Assembly: GCF_030287445.1 (NCBI RefSeq)
Contig: NZ_JASVWB010000002.1
Coordinates: forward strand, 2,976,001-3,040,000
Direction of reading: 5' to 3'
From: Streptomyces sp. ALI-76-A
GTDB taxonomy: Bacteria > Actinomycetota > Actinomycetes > Streptomycetales > Streptomycetaceae
DNA length: 64,000 nt
Positions 53,141 to 61,286 of the stretch are shown here, in pieces (within the stretch, counting starts at the first letter, position 1; every line of letters starts with the position of its first letter). A model generated the notes under the pieces. It did no database searches, had not been told where the DNA came from, and saw only the letters and a list, made by a program, of their open reading frames with translations. A program made the position numbers and the translations under genes.

Positions 53141-54598
53141 TCAGCCCTCCCATCCCGCCGGCAGGTGGATCATCTTGTGCTCCAGGTACTCGCCGTAGCC
53201 CTCCGGCCCGAACTCCCGCCCCAGACCGGAGCTCTTGTAGCCGCCGAACGGGCCGAGCATGTCGAGGCTGAAGGTGTTCACCGAGTACGTTCCGGTGCGG
53301 ACCCGCCGGGCGACCTCGATGCCGCGCTCCACGTCCGCCGTCCACACGCTGCCGCTGAGGCCGTAGTCGGAGTCGTTGGCGATCTTCACCGCCTCGGTCT
53401 CGTCGCCGTAGGGGAGGAGGCAGATGACCGGGCCGAAGATCTCCTCGCGGGCGATCCGCATGGAGTTGTCGACGTCGCCGAAGAGGGTCGGCTCCACGTA
53501 CCAGCCCCGGTCCAGGCCCGGCGGACGTCCACCGCCGGTGAGGATCTTCGCGCCCTCCTCCTGGCCGATGCGGATGTAGTCCAGGGCGCGCCGCTGCTGG
53601 CGCTCGGCCACCAGCGGGCCCACCTGGGTCGCCGGGTCCAGCGGGTCGCCGACCACCAGCGCGCCGGCCGCCGCCGCGAAGGCCTCGGCGAACTCGTCGT
53701 AGCGCGAGCGGGGCAGCAGGATGCGGCTCTGGGCCACACACGCCTGCCCGTTGTTCATCCAGGCCACCGGGACGATCCCGGCCACCGCCGTCTCCAGGTC
53801 CGCGTCCGGCAGCACCACCGCCGCCGACTTGCCGCCCAACTCCAGCGTCACACGGGTGAGATGGCGGGAGGCGACCTCCATCACGCGCTTGCCGGCCGCC
53901 ACCGAGCCGGTGAAGGAGACCTTGTCGACGCCGGGGTGTCCGACGAGGTACTCGCTGACCTCGCGGTCCGCCGGGAGGATGGACAGGACGCCCTCCGGCA
54001 GCCCGGCCTCGCGGGCGATGTCGGCGAGGATGTACGCGTCCAGCGGCGACTCCGGCGACGGCTTGAGCACCACCGTGCAGCCGGTGAGCAGCGCGGGCGC
54101 GAGCTTGGCGGCGGCCACGAACTGCGGGACGTTCCACGGGACCACGGCCGCCACCACCCCGACCGGCTCACGGCGCACGAGGATGCGTCCGAGGACCCCG
54201 TCGCGCCGCTCCTCGTACGTGAAGTCCCGCGCGACCGTGATCGCCGAGTCCCACACCATCATCGCGCCGAGCGCCTGGGCGAGGACGCTCCAGGAGTACG
54301 GTGACCCGTTCTCGGAGGAGATCACGCGGGCGATCTCCTCGTGCCGCACGGCGATGGCGTCCTTGATCCGGGCGACCACCGCGATCCGCTCGTCGAGCGG
54401 CATCCGCGGCCACGGCCCCTCGTCGAAGGCGGTGCGCGCGACGGCCACGGCCCGGTCCACGTCCGCCGCCGAGGCGTGCGGCACCCGCCCGATGACCTCC
54501 TCGGTGTGCGGCGAGACCACCTCGATGACGTCCGTGCCCAGGGGGTCGGTCAACTCCCCGCCGATGAACAGCTGTCCGTGTTCCACGAGCTCGGTCAT
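53141..54598 (-). CDS. NAD(P)-dependent aldehyde dehydrogenase
   Basis: 485 residues from ATG 54598. WNVPQFVAAAKLAPALLTGC near residue 155 is the cofactor region, LELGGKSAAVV near 252 holds the general-base Glu, and NNGQACVAQSRI near 283 holds the nucleophilic Cys. GPFGGYKSSGLGREFGPEG near 445 is the standard C-terminal motif. Upstream are an imperfect KstR box, a CTGACG palindrome and a GGAACTG palindrome, so it is heavily regulated. An aldehyde from sterol or lipid side-chain breakdown is the likely substrate, by context only. Confidence 0.93.
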   Translation of the reverse strand: MTELVEHGQLFIGGELTDPLGTDVIEVVSPHTEEVIGRVPHASAADVDRAVAVARTAFDEGPWPRMPLDERIAVVARIKDAIAVRHEEIARVISSENGSPYSWSVLAQALGAMMVWDSAITVARDFTYEERRDGVLGRILVRREPVGVVAAVVPWNVPQFVAAAKLAPALLTGCTVVLKPSPESPLDAYILADIAREAGLPEGVLSILPADREVSEYLVGHPGVDKVSFTGSVAAGKRVMEVASRHLTRVTLELGGKSAAVVLPDADLETAVAGIVPVAWMNNGQACVAQSRILLPRSRYDEFAEAFAAAAGALVVGDPLDPATQVGPLVAERQQRRALDYIRIGQEEGAKILTGGGRPPGLDRGWYVEPTLFGDVDNSMRIAREEIFGPVICLLPYGDETEAVKIANDSDYGLSGSVWTADVERGIEVARRVRTGTYSVNTFSLDMLGPFGGYKSSGLGREFGPEGYGEYLEHKMIHLPAGWEG

Positions 54599-54694
54599 GG
54601 CGACTGCCTTCCCGGTTCCTGCCCAGAGGCCCAGATGCCCGGAGCCCCGGGTGCCCAGGGCCCGGAGAGGCCCAGGGACCCGGAGGCCCAGACT

Positions 54695-54709
54695 CTGACG
54701 ATCCATCAG
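54695..54709. promoter_or_regulatory. CTGACG-N3-CGTCAG-like palindrome, site 3
   Basis: CTGACGATCCATCAG differs from sites 1 and 2 by one base in the right arm. It lies about 97 bp upstream of the aldehyde dehydrogenase start. Confidence 0.55.
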
Positions 54710-54713
54710 ATAC

Positions 54714-54731
54714 GGAACTGATACCAGTTCC
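54714..54731. promoter_or_regulatory. GGAACTG-N4-CAGTTCC inverted repeat
   Basis: A perfect 7-bp inverted repeat around ATAC in the divergent aldehyde dehydrogenase/MBL promoter region. It does not fit KstR or the CTGACG motif and may be a third operator. Confidence 0.55.
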
Positions 54732-54787
54732 ACTCGGAGGAGTCCACGGCCGGGACACCGGACGGGAAGGTCGGCTCGGGCCCCCAT

Positions 54788-54801
54788 CGAAACGCGTTCT
54801 A
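54788..54801. promoter_or_regulatory. Near-consensus KstR operator
   Basis: CGAAACGCGTTCTA fits TnnAACnnGTTnnA except that the first T is C. It is 46 bp upstream of the MBL hydrolase ATG, overlapping the promoter zone. Confidence 0.7.
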
Positions 54802-54846
54802 GTTATACTCGGCTCGCGTGGCCGGGACGCGGCGATTGGGGAGCCC

Positions 54847-55872
54847 ATGACGCAGGTGTACGACCACGGCGGCGGCGTCCGCTCCCTCCGGGTCCCCATC
54901 CCGGACAACCCTCTCGGCCACACCCTGGTGTACGTCGTCGACACCGACCGGGGACCGGTGCTGATCGACACCGGCTGGGACGACCCTGCCTCCTGGGACA
55001 CCCTCGCGGCCGGACTGGCCGCCTGCGGCACCTCCCCCGGCGCGGTCCACGGTGTGGTCGTCACCCACCACCATCCCGACCACCACGGGCTGTCCGGCCG
55101 GGTGCGCGAGGCGTCCGGCGCCTGGATCGCGATGCACGCGGCGGACGGCGAGATCGTCCGGCGGGCCCGCTCGACCCGCCCCGCACACTGGCTCGCCTAC
55201 ATGGCGGCCAAGCTGGCAGCGGCCGGCGCCCCCGAGGAGCACCTGGCCCCGATGCGCTCCGCCGGCCCCCGCTCCGTGCCCGGCCTGACCCCCGCCCTGC
55301 CCGACCGGGAGATCGTCCCGGGCGAACTCCTGGACCTCCCCGGCCGCCGGCTGCGCGCGATCTGGACCCCGGGCCACACCCCCGGCCACGTCTGCCTCCA
55401 CCTGGAGGAGCGGCACCCCGCCGAACTCCCCGGCCACGGGCGCCTGTTCTCCGGCGACCACCTGCTTCCCGAGATCACCCCGCACATCGGCCTGTACGAG
55501 GACCCCGACGACGCGACCGTCACCGACCCCCTCGGCGACTACCTCGACTCCCTGGAACGGGTCGGCCGTCTCGCCCCCGCCGAGGTGCTCCCCGCGCACC
55601 AGCACGTGTTCACCGACGCGTCTTCACGCGTACGGGAGTTGCTCGCCCACCACGGGGACCGCTTCACCGGCCTGCTCGGCCTGCTGGCCGAGCCCCTCAC
55701 TCCCTGGCGGCTCGCCGAGCGGATGGAGTGGAACCGGCCCTGGCACCAGATCCCTTACGGATCGAGGAACATCGCCGTCTCGGAGGCCGAGGCGCACCTG
55801 CGACACCTGGTGAAGCTGGGCCGGGCGGAGGCGGTACCGGGCAGCGAGCCGGTGGCGTACGTGGCGGTGTGA
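54847..55872 (+). CDS. MBL-fold metallo-hydrolase
   Basis: 341 residues from ATG 54847 (GGGGAG upstream). VLIDTGWDD near residue 38, VVTHHHPDHHGLSG near 75 (dinuclear Zn site), WTPGHTPGHVCLHL near 176 and LFSGDHLLPEITPHIG near 200 define the fold. A ~90-residue C-terminal helical/winged region (EPLTPWRLAERMEW ... LRHLVKLGRAEAV) matches the LACTB2-like tail of this family. The KstR-like box suggests a role in steroid or acyl-CoA breakdown, perhaps thioester or lactone hydrolysis. The 3' end is copied 23 bp downstream. Confidence 0.9.
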   Translation: MTQVYDHGGGVRSLRVPIPDNPLGHTLVYVVDTDRGPVLIDTGWDDPASWDTLAAGLAACGTSPGAVHGVVVTHHHPDHHGLSGRVREASGAWIAMHAADGEIVRRARSTRPAHWLAYMAAKLAAAGAPEEHLAPMRSAGPRSVPGLTPALPDREIVPGELLDLPGRRLRAIWTPGHTPGHVCLHLEERHPAELPGHGRLFSGDHLLPEITPHIGLYEDPDDATVTDPLGDYLDSLERVGRLAPAEVLPAHQHVFTDASSRVRELLAHHGDRFTGLLGLLAEPLTPWRLAERMEWNRPWHQIPYGSRNIAVSEAEAHLRHLVKLGRAEAVPGSEPVAYVAV

Positions 55873-55894
55873 AGGGGCCGTACGTGGCGGTGTG
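55855..55894. repeat. Stop-region repeat after the MBL hydrolase
   Basis: GTACGTGGCGGTGTG at 55,857-55,871 (final codons and the start of the stop) recurs at 55,880-55,894, 23 bp later, outside the gene. Confidence 0.9.
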
Positions 55895-55915
55895 CAGCGC
55901 CCGCCCCGGCCGGCC

Positions 55916-56098
55916 GGAGCGCGGCGAGTCGCAGGCCGTCGCCCGGCCGCGACGGGAGGGCGGGGGTGACGAGCGGGACCGCGCCGGGGTGCCCAGCGGT
56001 CGGGGCGGTAGCGGGCGCGCGGACAGCGGCTGCCGCCGAGGCGGAGCCCGGCGGGCACGGCGGGCGCGGCGCATCCGGCGAGGAGGACGGGCAGTTCG
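55916..56098 (-). pseudogene. Scrambled, inverted remnant of cbiQ
   Basis: The minus strand encodes, in shifting frames, AGLRLGGSRCPRARYRPDRW, PGAVPLVTPALP and a GDGLRLAAL-like piece. These correspond to AGLRLGGRRSPRTRYRPDRW, PGVVPLVTPALP and YDGLRLAAL of the intact cbiQ at 58.3-59.6 kb, and the DNA itself is nearly identical over stretches of 25-40 bp. The pieces are joined with deletions and out of order, so this is a rearranged copy, not a gene. It ends 90 bp before the cobalamin riboswitch. Confidence 0.8.
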
Positions 56099-56187
56099 TG
56101 CTCCCTCTCCCTTCGGCGGCCCCACGCTCCTCTCCCCCGTGCGGGCTGCCCTCTGAGCGTTCCGAGGGGGCCGGTAGAGTGACGGGG

Positions 56188-56365
56188 TCGTCATCACACC
56201 CGTACGGGGGGAAGCCGGTGCAAATCCGGCGCTGACCCGCAGCCGTGAGCCGTCCGTCGAAGGCGGTGAGCCGGATTGCCCCGGGCGGGACGTGACCGGC
56301 TCGCGCGCACCGGCGGCCTGCCGGCGCGCGGCACCGTCGAGGTATACGGAGCCGAGCCGCCCGGG
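56188..56365 (+). ncRNA. Cobalamin riboswitch
   Basis: GCCGGTGCAAATCCGGC (about 56,214) followed by GCTGACCCGCAGCCGTGAG is the conserved adenosylcobalamin-box core; flanking GC-rich stems complete the fold. Exact ends are approximate. A TAGAGT -10-like element (56,175-56,180) precedes it. The GGAGAGG ribosome site (56,394-56,400) and a CACCCGCC run before the ATG could pair with upstream GGGGTG/CCGCCC, giving translational control. It heads the transcobalamin-like/ECF operon and should shut it off when cobalamin is ample. Confidence 0.92.
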
Positions 56366-56412
56366 GTGTCCCGTGCTGTCCGGCTCCCCGCAGGGAGAGG
56401 CACCCGCCGATC

Positions 56413-57624
56413 ATGAACGTTCGCCGCAGCGCCGCGGTCCTGGCCGCCGCCACCGCCGTGATCGGCGCCGCCACCGCGCCCGCCGTCGCCGCCACCCCGT
56501 CGCCGTCCGCGTCCCCGGTGCTCCCCTCCGGTCTCCACGGCAGCGCCGACCCGACCTACGACGGCGTCTGGCGCCAGTCCCTCGCCCTGCTCGCCCAGCA
56601 CACCGCGGGCGTCGAGCCCGCCGCCAAGGCCGTGACCTGGCTGACCGGGCAGCAGTGCGCGAACGGGGCCTTCGCCCCCTTCCGCGCCGACACCGCCACG
56701 CCGTGCGACGCCAAGCTCATGGTCGACACCAACAACACGGCCGCCGCCGTGCAGGCGCTGGCCGCGCTCGGCGGCCACGACGCCGCCACCGGCAAGGCCG
56801 TCGCCTGGCTCAAGTCCGTGCAGAACACGGACGGCGGCTGGGGCTACGCGCCCGGCGGCGCCAGCGACACCAACTCGACGTCCGTCGTCGTCGGCGCGCT
56901 GACCGCCGTGGGGGACAAGCCGGAGGACGTGCGCAAGGGCGACCGGACGCCGTACGACGCGCTGCTGAAGCTCAGGCTGCCGTGCGAGGGCGTCGGGGCC
57001 GGGGCCTTCGCGTTCCAGCCGGACAAGAAGAACAGCCTGGCCGCCAACGCCGACGCCACGGCGGCCGGTGTGCTCGGCGTGCTCGGCCTGGGCCTGGCCG
57101 TGGAACCGGGCAAGCCGTCCGACACGGCGCGCTGCGCCGACGACCCGACCCCGCGGCAGGCCGCCGCCGACGGCGCCGCCTACCTCACCCGGGCGCTCGG
57201 CAAGGACGGCCACCTCAAGTCCGCCCTCCCCGGCGCCACCGACCAGCCCGACTTCGGCAACACCGCGGACGCCGTCGTGGCGCTCGCCGCGGAGGGCGGG
57301 GCCGCGCGGGCCGCCGCGCCCCTGAAGTGGCTGGAGGAGAACTCGGCCGCCTGGGCGAAGCAGAGCGGGCCCGCCGCGTACGCCCAGCTGATCCTCGCCG
57401 CGCACGCGACCGGCACCGACCCGCGCGACTTCGGCGGCGTGGACCTGGTGAAGCAGCTGAACGCGACGGGACCGGCCCCCCGGACGGCCGCCGCCGAGTC
57501 CACCGAGGACGGCTCGGACGGTGACTCCGACGCCGGGATCTGGTGGATGGTCGGCGTGGGCCTCGCCGTCGGCGCCGGCGTCGGCTTCCTGATCAGCGGC
57601 CGGAACAAGCGGCGGCAGCCGTGA
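56413..57624 (+). CDS. Secreted, membrane-anchored alpha/alpha-toroid protein, probable cobalamin-binding
   Basis: 403 residues from ATG 56413. Signal peptide MNVRRSAAVLAAATAVIGAA ending near AVAATP (about residue 27), toroid repeats (AVTWLTGQQCANGAFAPF, AVAWLKSVQNTDGGWGYAP, GAAYLTRALGKDGHLKSALP), an acidic linker and a C-terminal anchor GIWWMVGVGLAVGAGVGFLI followed by basic residues. The toroid architecture is shared with the alpha-domain of transcobalamin and intrinsic factor. Control by a cobalamin riboswitch and position ahead of ECF genes make a surface B12-capture role likely, though this is inference. Confidence 0.85.
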   Translation: MNVRRSAAVLAAATAVIGAATAPAVAATPSPSASPVLPSGLHGSADPTYDGVWRQSLALLAQHTAGVEPAAKAVTWLTGQQCANGAFAPFRADTATPCDAKLMVDTNNTAAAVQALAALGGHDAATGKAVAWLKSVQNTDGGWGYAPGGASDTNSTSVVVGALTAVGDKPEDVRKGDRTPYDALLKLRLPCEGVGAGAFAFQPDKKNSLAANADATAAGVLGVLGLGLAVEPGKPSDTARCADDPTPRQAAADGAAYLTRALGKDGHLKSALPGATDQPDFGNTADAVVALAAEGGAARAAAPLKWLEENSAAWAKQSGPAAYAQLILAAHATGTDPRDFGGVDLVKQLNATGPAPRTAAAESTEDGSDGDSDAGIWWMVGVGLAVGAGVGFLISGRNKRRQP

Positions 57625-58328
57625 TCCGCCGCCGTGCCGCCACGCCGTCCGTGACGGTCCTGGTCGCCCTGACAGCCCTGGCGGTCCTGGCCGTCCTGGT
57701 GGCCGGCACGGGGCAGGCGCGGGCCGCGGGCTACCGCTACTGGTCCTTCTGGGACCGCGACGGCGACCGGTGGGTGTACGCGTCCCAGGGCCCCTCCACC
57801 GCCCGCCCCCTCGACGGTGACGTCCAGGGCTTCCGTTTCGCGGTGAGCGAGGACTCCGACGACGCCACCCGGCCGCGCGGTACGGCGGACTTCACGGCCG
57901 TCTGCGCGGACGTGCCCGCGCGGGACGGCAGGAAGCGGGTGGCCCTGGTCATCGACTTCGGCACCGCGGCCGACGCCCCGTCCGGCGAGGCTCCGCCGGA
58001 GCCGCGGACGGCCTGCGCGGTCGTCTCCCCCGACGCGACCGCGGCGGAGGCCCTGGCCTCGGTCGCCACACCTCTGCGGTACAGCGCCGACGCCCTGCTG
58101 TGCGCGATAGCGGGCTATCCGCGGACCGGGTGCGGGGAGCAGGTGGCGGCGGGAGGCGACCCGAACGCCACCGCCGAGAAGGAGAAGGAGAAGGGGACGG
58201 AGGCGAAGGAGGAGCGGAAGGCGGAGGACGCGGGGCCGTCGGTGGGCCCGCTGGTGGGGGTGGCCGCGGTCGTCGTGCTCGGTGCGGCGGCGCTCTGGCA
58301 GGCAAGGCGGCGCAGGGATGCGCCGTGA
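57621..58328 (+). CDS. SCO2322-like secreted membrane-anchored protein
   Basis: 235 residues from GTG 57621, overlapping the previous stop (GTGA). N-terminal signal/TM (residues ~12-36, TVLVALTALAVLAVLVAGTG), conserved AAGYRYWSFWDRDGDRWVYASQGPS near 36-60, FTAVCADVPARDG and a Glu/Lys-rich spacer before a C-terminal TM (VGPLVGVAAVVVLGAAALW). The family accompanies the same ECF genes in other Streptomyces. Its function is unknown, but it is likely an accessory to cobalamin capture. Confidence 0.82.
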   Translation: MIRRRAATPSVTVLVALTALAVLAVLVAGTGQARAAGYRYWSFWDRDGDRWVYASQGPSTARPLDGDVQGFRFAVSEDSDDATRPRGTADFTAVCADVPARDGRKRVALVIDFGTAADAPSGEAPPEPRTACAVVSPDATAAEALASVATPLRYSADALLCAIAGYPRTGCGEQVAAGGDPNATAEKEKEKGTEAKEERKAEDAGPSVGPLVGVAAVVVLGAAALWQARRRRDAP

Positions 58329-59574
58329 CCGTACCCGGGGCACCCCACCCGCGGACCGCCGTGCCGCCGGGGCCACGGAGGACCCGCCGCGCGGGCGGGG
58401 CCTGATGCCCGGGAAGGCCGGCGCGGACGGCACGGCGCACCCGCGGGTGAGCGATCCGGGCCCCCGGCGCCGCCCCGGCGCGGCCTCCCTGCACCCCGGT
58501 GCCTGGTGGCTGTGGGCCCTCTCCCTCGGAACCGCCGCCACCCGCACCACCAACCCCCTGCTCCTGGGCCTGCTGATCACGGTCTCCGCCTACGTCGTCG
58601 CGGCCCGCCGCTCGACCGCGCCCTGGGCCCGCTCCTACACCGCCTTCGCCCGGCTCGCCCTCGCCGTGCTGCTCGTCCGCCTCCTCTTCGCCGTCGTCCT
58701 GGGCTCCCCCGTCCCCGGCACGCACGTGCTCGTCACCCTCCCCGAACTGCCCCTGCCGGACTGGGCCCAGGGCATCCGGCTCGGCGGCAGGGTGACCGCC
58801 GAGGGACTCCTGTTCGCGTTGTACGACGGCCTGCGACTCGCCGCGCTCCTCATCTGCGTCGGCGCGGCGAACGCCCTCGCGAACCCGGCCCGGCTCCTCA
58901 AGTCCCTGCCGGGCGCCCTGTACGAGACGGGCGTGGCCGTGGTCGTCGCGCTCACCTTCGCGCCGAACCTGATCGCCGACGGCCGGCGCCTGCGGGCCGC
59001 CCGCCGCCTGCGCGGCCGCCCCGACCGGGGCGTCCGCGGCCTCCTGCACGTGGGGCTGCCGGTCCTGGAGGGAGCCCTGGAGCGCTCCGTCTCCCTGGCC
59101 GCCGCGATGGACGCCCGCGGCTACGGCCGTACCGCCGACGTCCCCGCCCCCGTCCGCCGTACGACCGCCGCCCTCACCCTCGGCGGTCTGCTCGGCGTCT
59201 GCGCGGGAACGTACGGGCTGCTCACCGCCGAGGGCGGCACGTACGGCCTGCCCGTCCTGCTCGCCGGATGCGCCGCCGCCCTCGCCGGGCTCCGCCTCGG
59301 CGGCCGCCGCTCCCCGCGCACCCGCTACCGCCCCGACCGCTGGGACGCCCGCGCCCGGCTGGTCGCCGGGTCCGGCGCCGCCGTCGCCGTCCTGCTGACC
59401 CTCGCCGCCGCCTCCGATCCCGAGGCGCTGCACCCCGGCGTGGTCCCCCTCGTCACCCCCGCCCTCCCGCTGTGGCCGGCGGCGGCCGTGCTCCTCGGTC
59501 TGCTGCCCGCCTTCGTCGCGCCCGCGCCCGCCCCCGCTCCCCCTCCCGTCCGTGTCGTCAAGGAGGCATCGTGA
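58318..59574 (+). CDS. cbiQ: ECF transporter transmembrane subunit (EcfT/CbiQ-like)
   Basis: About 418 residues from ATG 58318, which overlaps the previous gene; ATG 58405 (MPGKAGADGTAHPRV) is an equally possible start. About six hydrophobic helices, with the EcfT coupling motif SLAAAMDARGYGR near residue 265, where A-R-G contacts the ATPases. A C-terminal ~110-residue membrane extension is longer than simple EcfT proteins. It partners with the double ATPase downstream (GTGA overlap). A rearranged partial copy lies inverted at 55.9-56.1 kb. Confidence 0.88.
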   Translation: MRRDRTRGTPPADRRAAGATEDPPRGRGLMPGKAGADGTAHPRVSDPGPRRRPGAASLHPGAWWLWALSLGTAATRTTNPLLLGLLITVSAYVVAARRSTAPWARSYTAFARLALAVLLVRLLFAVVLGSPVPGTHVLVTLPELPLPDWAQGIRLGGRVTAEGLLFALYDGLRLAALLICVGAANALANPARLLKSLPGALYETGVAVVVALTFAPNLIADGRRLRAARRLRGRPDRGVRGLLHVGLPVLEGALERSVSLAAAMDARGYGRTADVPAPVRRTTAALTLGGLLGVCAGTYGLLTAEGGTYGLPVLLAGCAAALAGLRLGGRRSPRTRYRPDRWDARARLVAGSGAAVAVLLTLAAASDPEALHPGVVPLVTPALPLWPAAAVLLGLLPAFVAPAPAPAPPPVRVVKEAS

Positions 59575-61286
59575 TCCGGTTCGAGGACGTCTCCGTGACC
59601 TACGACGGGGCACGCCGGCCCGCTGTCCAGGGCGTGGACTTCGAGATACCGGAGGGCGAACTCGTCCTCCTCGTCGGCCCGTCCGGCGTCGGCAAGTCCA
59701 CCGTCCTCGGCGCGGTCAGCGGTCTCGTCCCGCACTTCACCGGTGGCACCCTGCGCGGCCGGGTCACCGTCGCCGGCCGGGACACCCGTACGCACAAGCC
59801 GCGCGAACTCGCCGACGTGGTCGGGACCGTCGGGCAGGACCCGCTCTCGCACTTCGTCACGGACACCGTCGAGGACGAACTCGCCTACGGCATGGAGTCC
59901 TTGGGGATCGCCCCGGACGTCATGCGCCGCCGCGTCGAGGAGACCCTCGACCTCCTGGGCCTCGCCGACCTGCGCGACCGCCCCATCGCCACCCTCTCCG
60001 GCGGCCAGCAGCAGCGGGTCGCGATCGGCTCGGTCCTCACCCCGCACCCGCGGGTGCTGGTCCTCGACGAGCCGACGTCCGCGCTCGATCCGGCGGCGGC
60101 GGAAGAGGTCCTCGCGGTCCTCCAGCGCCTCGTGCACGACCTCGGTACGACGGTGCTGATGGCCGAACACCGTCTGGAGCGCGTCATCCAGTACGCCGAC
60201 CAGGTCGCCCTCCTGCCCGCCCCCGGAGCGGTGCCGGTCCTCGGCGCCCCGGCCGAGATCATGGCCGTGTCGCCGGTGTACCCGCCGGTGGTGGACCTCG
60301 GCCGGCTCGCCGACTGGTCCCCGCTGCCCCTGACCGTCCGGGACGCCCGCCGCCGGGCCGGCGACCTGCGCGAACGGCTGACCGGACGGGAGGAGACCCG
60401 GGAAGCAGGCGGGACGGCCGTCCACGGCGCACCGGCCGCCGCGCCACCACCGTCCCCCGCTCCCCGCCCCGCCGGTGCCTTCCGTCGGCGCCTCCGCGCA
60501 CGGCGCCCGGCCGGCCCCGCCGCACCCGGCACCGCCCCCACCGCCGACGTCCGTTCCCTCGCCGTCCGCCGCGCCCAGGTCCAGGCCCTCCGCCACGTCG
60601 ACCTCTCCGTCGTCCCCGGGGAGACGATCGCCCTCATGGGCCGCAACGGCGCCGGGAAGTCCACGCTGCTCGCGGCCCTCGTCGGCCTCGTCGAACCGGC
60701 CGCCGGTTCGGTCCGGGTCGGCGGGGCCGTCCCGCACCGCACTCCTGCGCGTGACCTCGTACGCCGGGTGGGCCTCGTCCCGCAGGAGCCCCGCGATCTG
60801 CTGTACGCCGACACGGTGGCCGCCGAGTGCGCCGCGGCCGACCGGGACGCGGGCGCCGCGTCCGGCACCTGCCGGGCCCTGGTCGGCGAGCTGCTCCCCG
60901 CCGTCACCGACGACGCCCACCCGCGTGACCTCTCCGAGGGGCAGCGGCTCGCGCTCGCCCTGGCCGTCGTGCTCACCGCCCGCCCTCCCCTCCTGCTCCT
61001 CGACGAGCCGACCCGGGGCCTGGACTACGCGGCGAAGGCCCGTCTGGTCACCGTCCTGCGGCAGCTGGCCGCCGATGGCCACGCGATCGTGCTGGCCACG
61101 CACGACGTCGAGCTGGTCGCCGACCTCGCGCACCGGGTGGTGCTGCTGGCCGACGGGGAGGTGATCGCGGACGGGCCGACGGCGGACGTCGTGGTGGCGT
61201 CCCCGTCCTTCGCGCCGCAGGTCACCAAGATCCTGGCGCCGCAGAAGTGGCTCACGGTGGCCCAGGTGCGGGAGGCCCTCTCATGA
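59571..61286 (+). CDS. cbiO: ECF transporter ATPase with two fused ABC domains
   Basis: 571 residues from GTG 59571 (AAGGAGG upstream). NBD1 (1-~235): Walker A VGPSGVGKSTVL, signature LSGGQQQRVAIG, Walker B VLVLDEPTSALD. A ~85-residue Pro/Ala/Arg-rich linker joins NBD2 (~325-571): MGRNGAGKSTLL, LSEGQRLALALA and LLLLDEPTRGLD. EcfA1 and EcfA2 are separate proteins in many bacteria; the fusion is common in Streptomyces. The signature in NBD2 is LSEGQ, a modest departure from LSGGQ. Drives uptake, here probably of cobalamin. Confidence 0.93.
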   Translation: MIRFEDVSVTYDGARRPAVQGVDFEIPEGELVLLVGPSGVGKSTVLGAVSGLVPHFTGGTLRGRVTVAGRDTRTHKPRELADVVGTVGQDPLSHFVTDTVEDELAYGMESLGIAPDVMRRRVEETLDLLGLADLRDRPIATLSGGQQQRVAIGSVLTPHPRVLVLDEPTSALDPAAAEEVLAVLQRLVHDLGTTVLMAEHRLERVIQYADQVALLPAPGAVPVLGAPAEIMAVSPVYPPVVDLGRLADWSPLPLTVRDARRRAGDLRERLTGREETREAGGTAVHGAPAAAPPPSPAPRPAGAFRRRLRARRPAGPAAPGTAPTADVRSLAVRRAQVQALRHVDLSVVPGETIALMGRNGAGKSTLLAALVGLVEPAAGSVRVGGAVPHRTPARDLVRRVGLVPQEPRDLLYADTVAAECAAADRDAGAASGTCRALVGELLPAVTDDAHPRDLSEGQRLALALAVVLTARPPLLLLDEPTRGLDYAAKARLVTVLRQLAADGHAIVLATHDVELVADLAHRVVLLADGEVIADGPTADVVVASPSFAPQVTKILAPQKWLTVAQVREALS

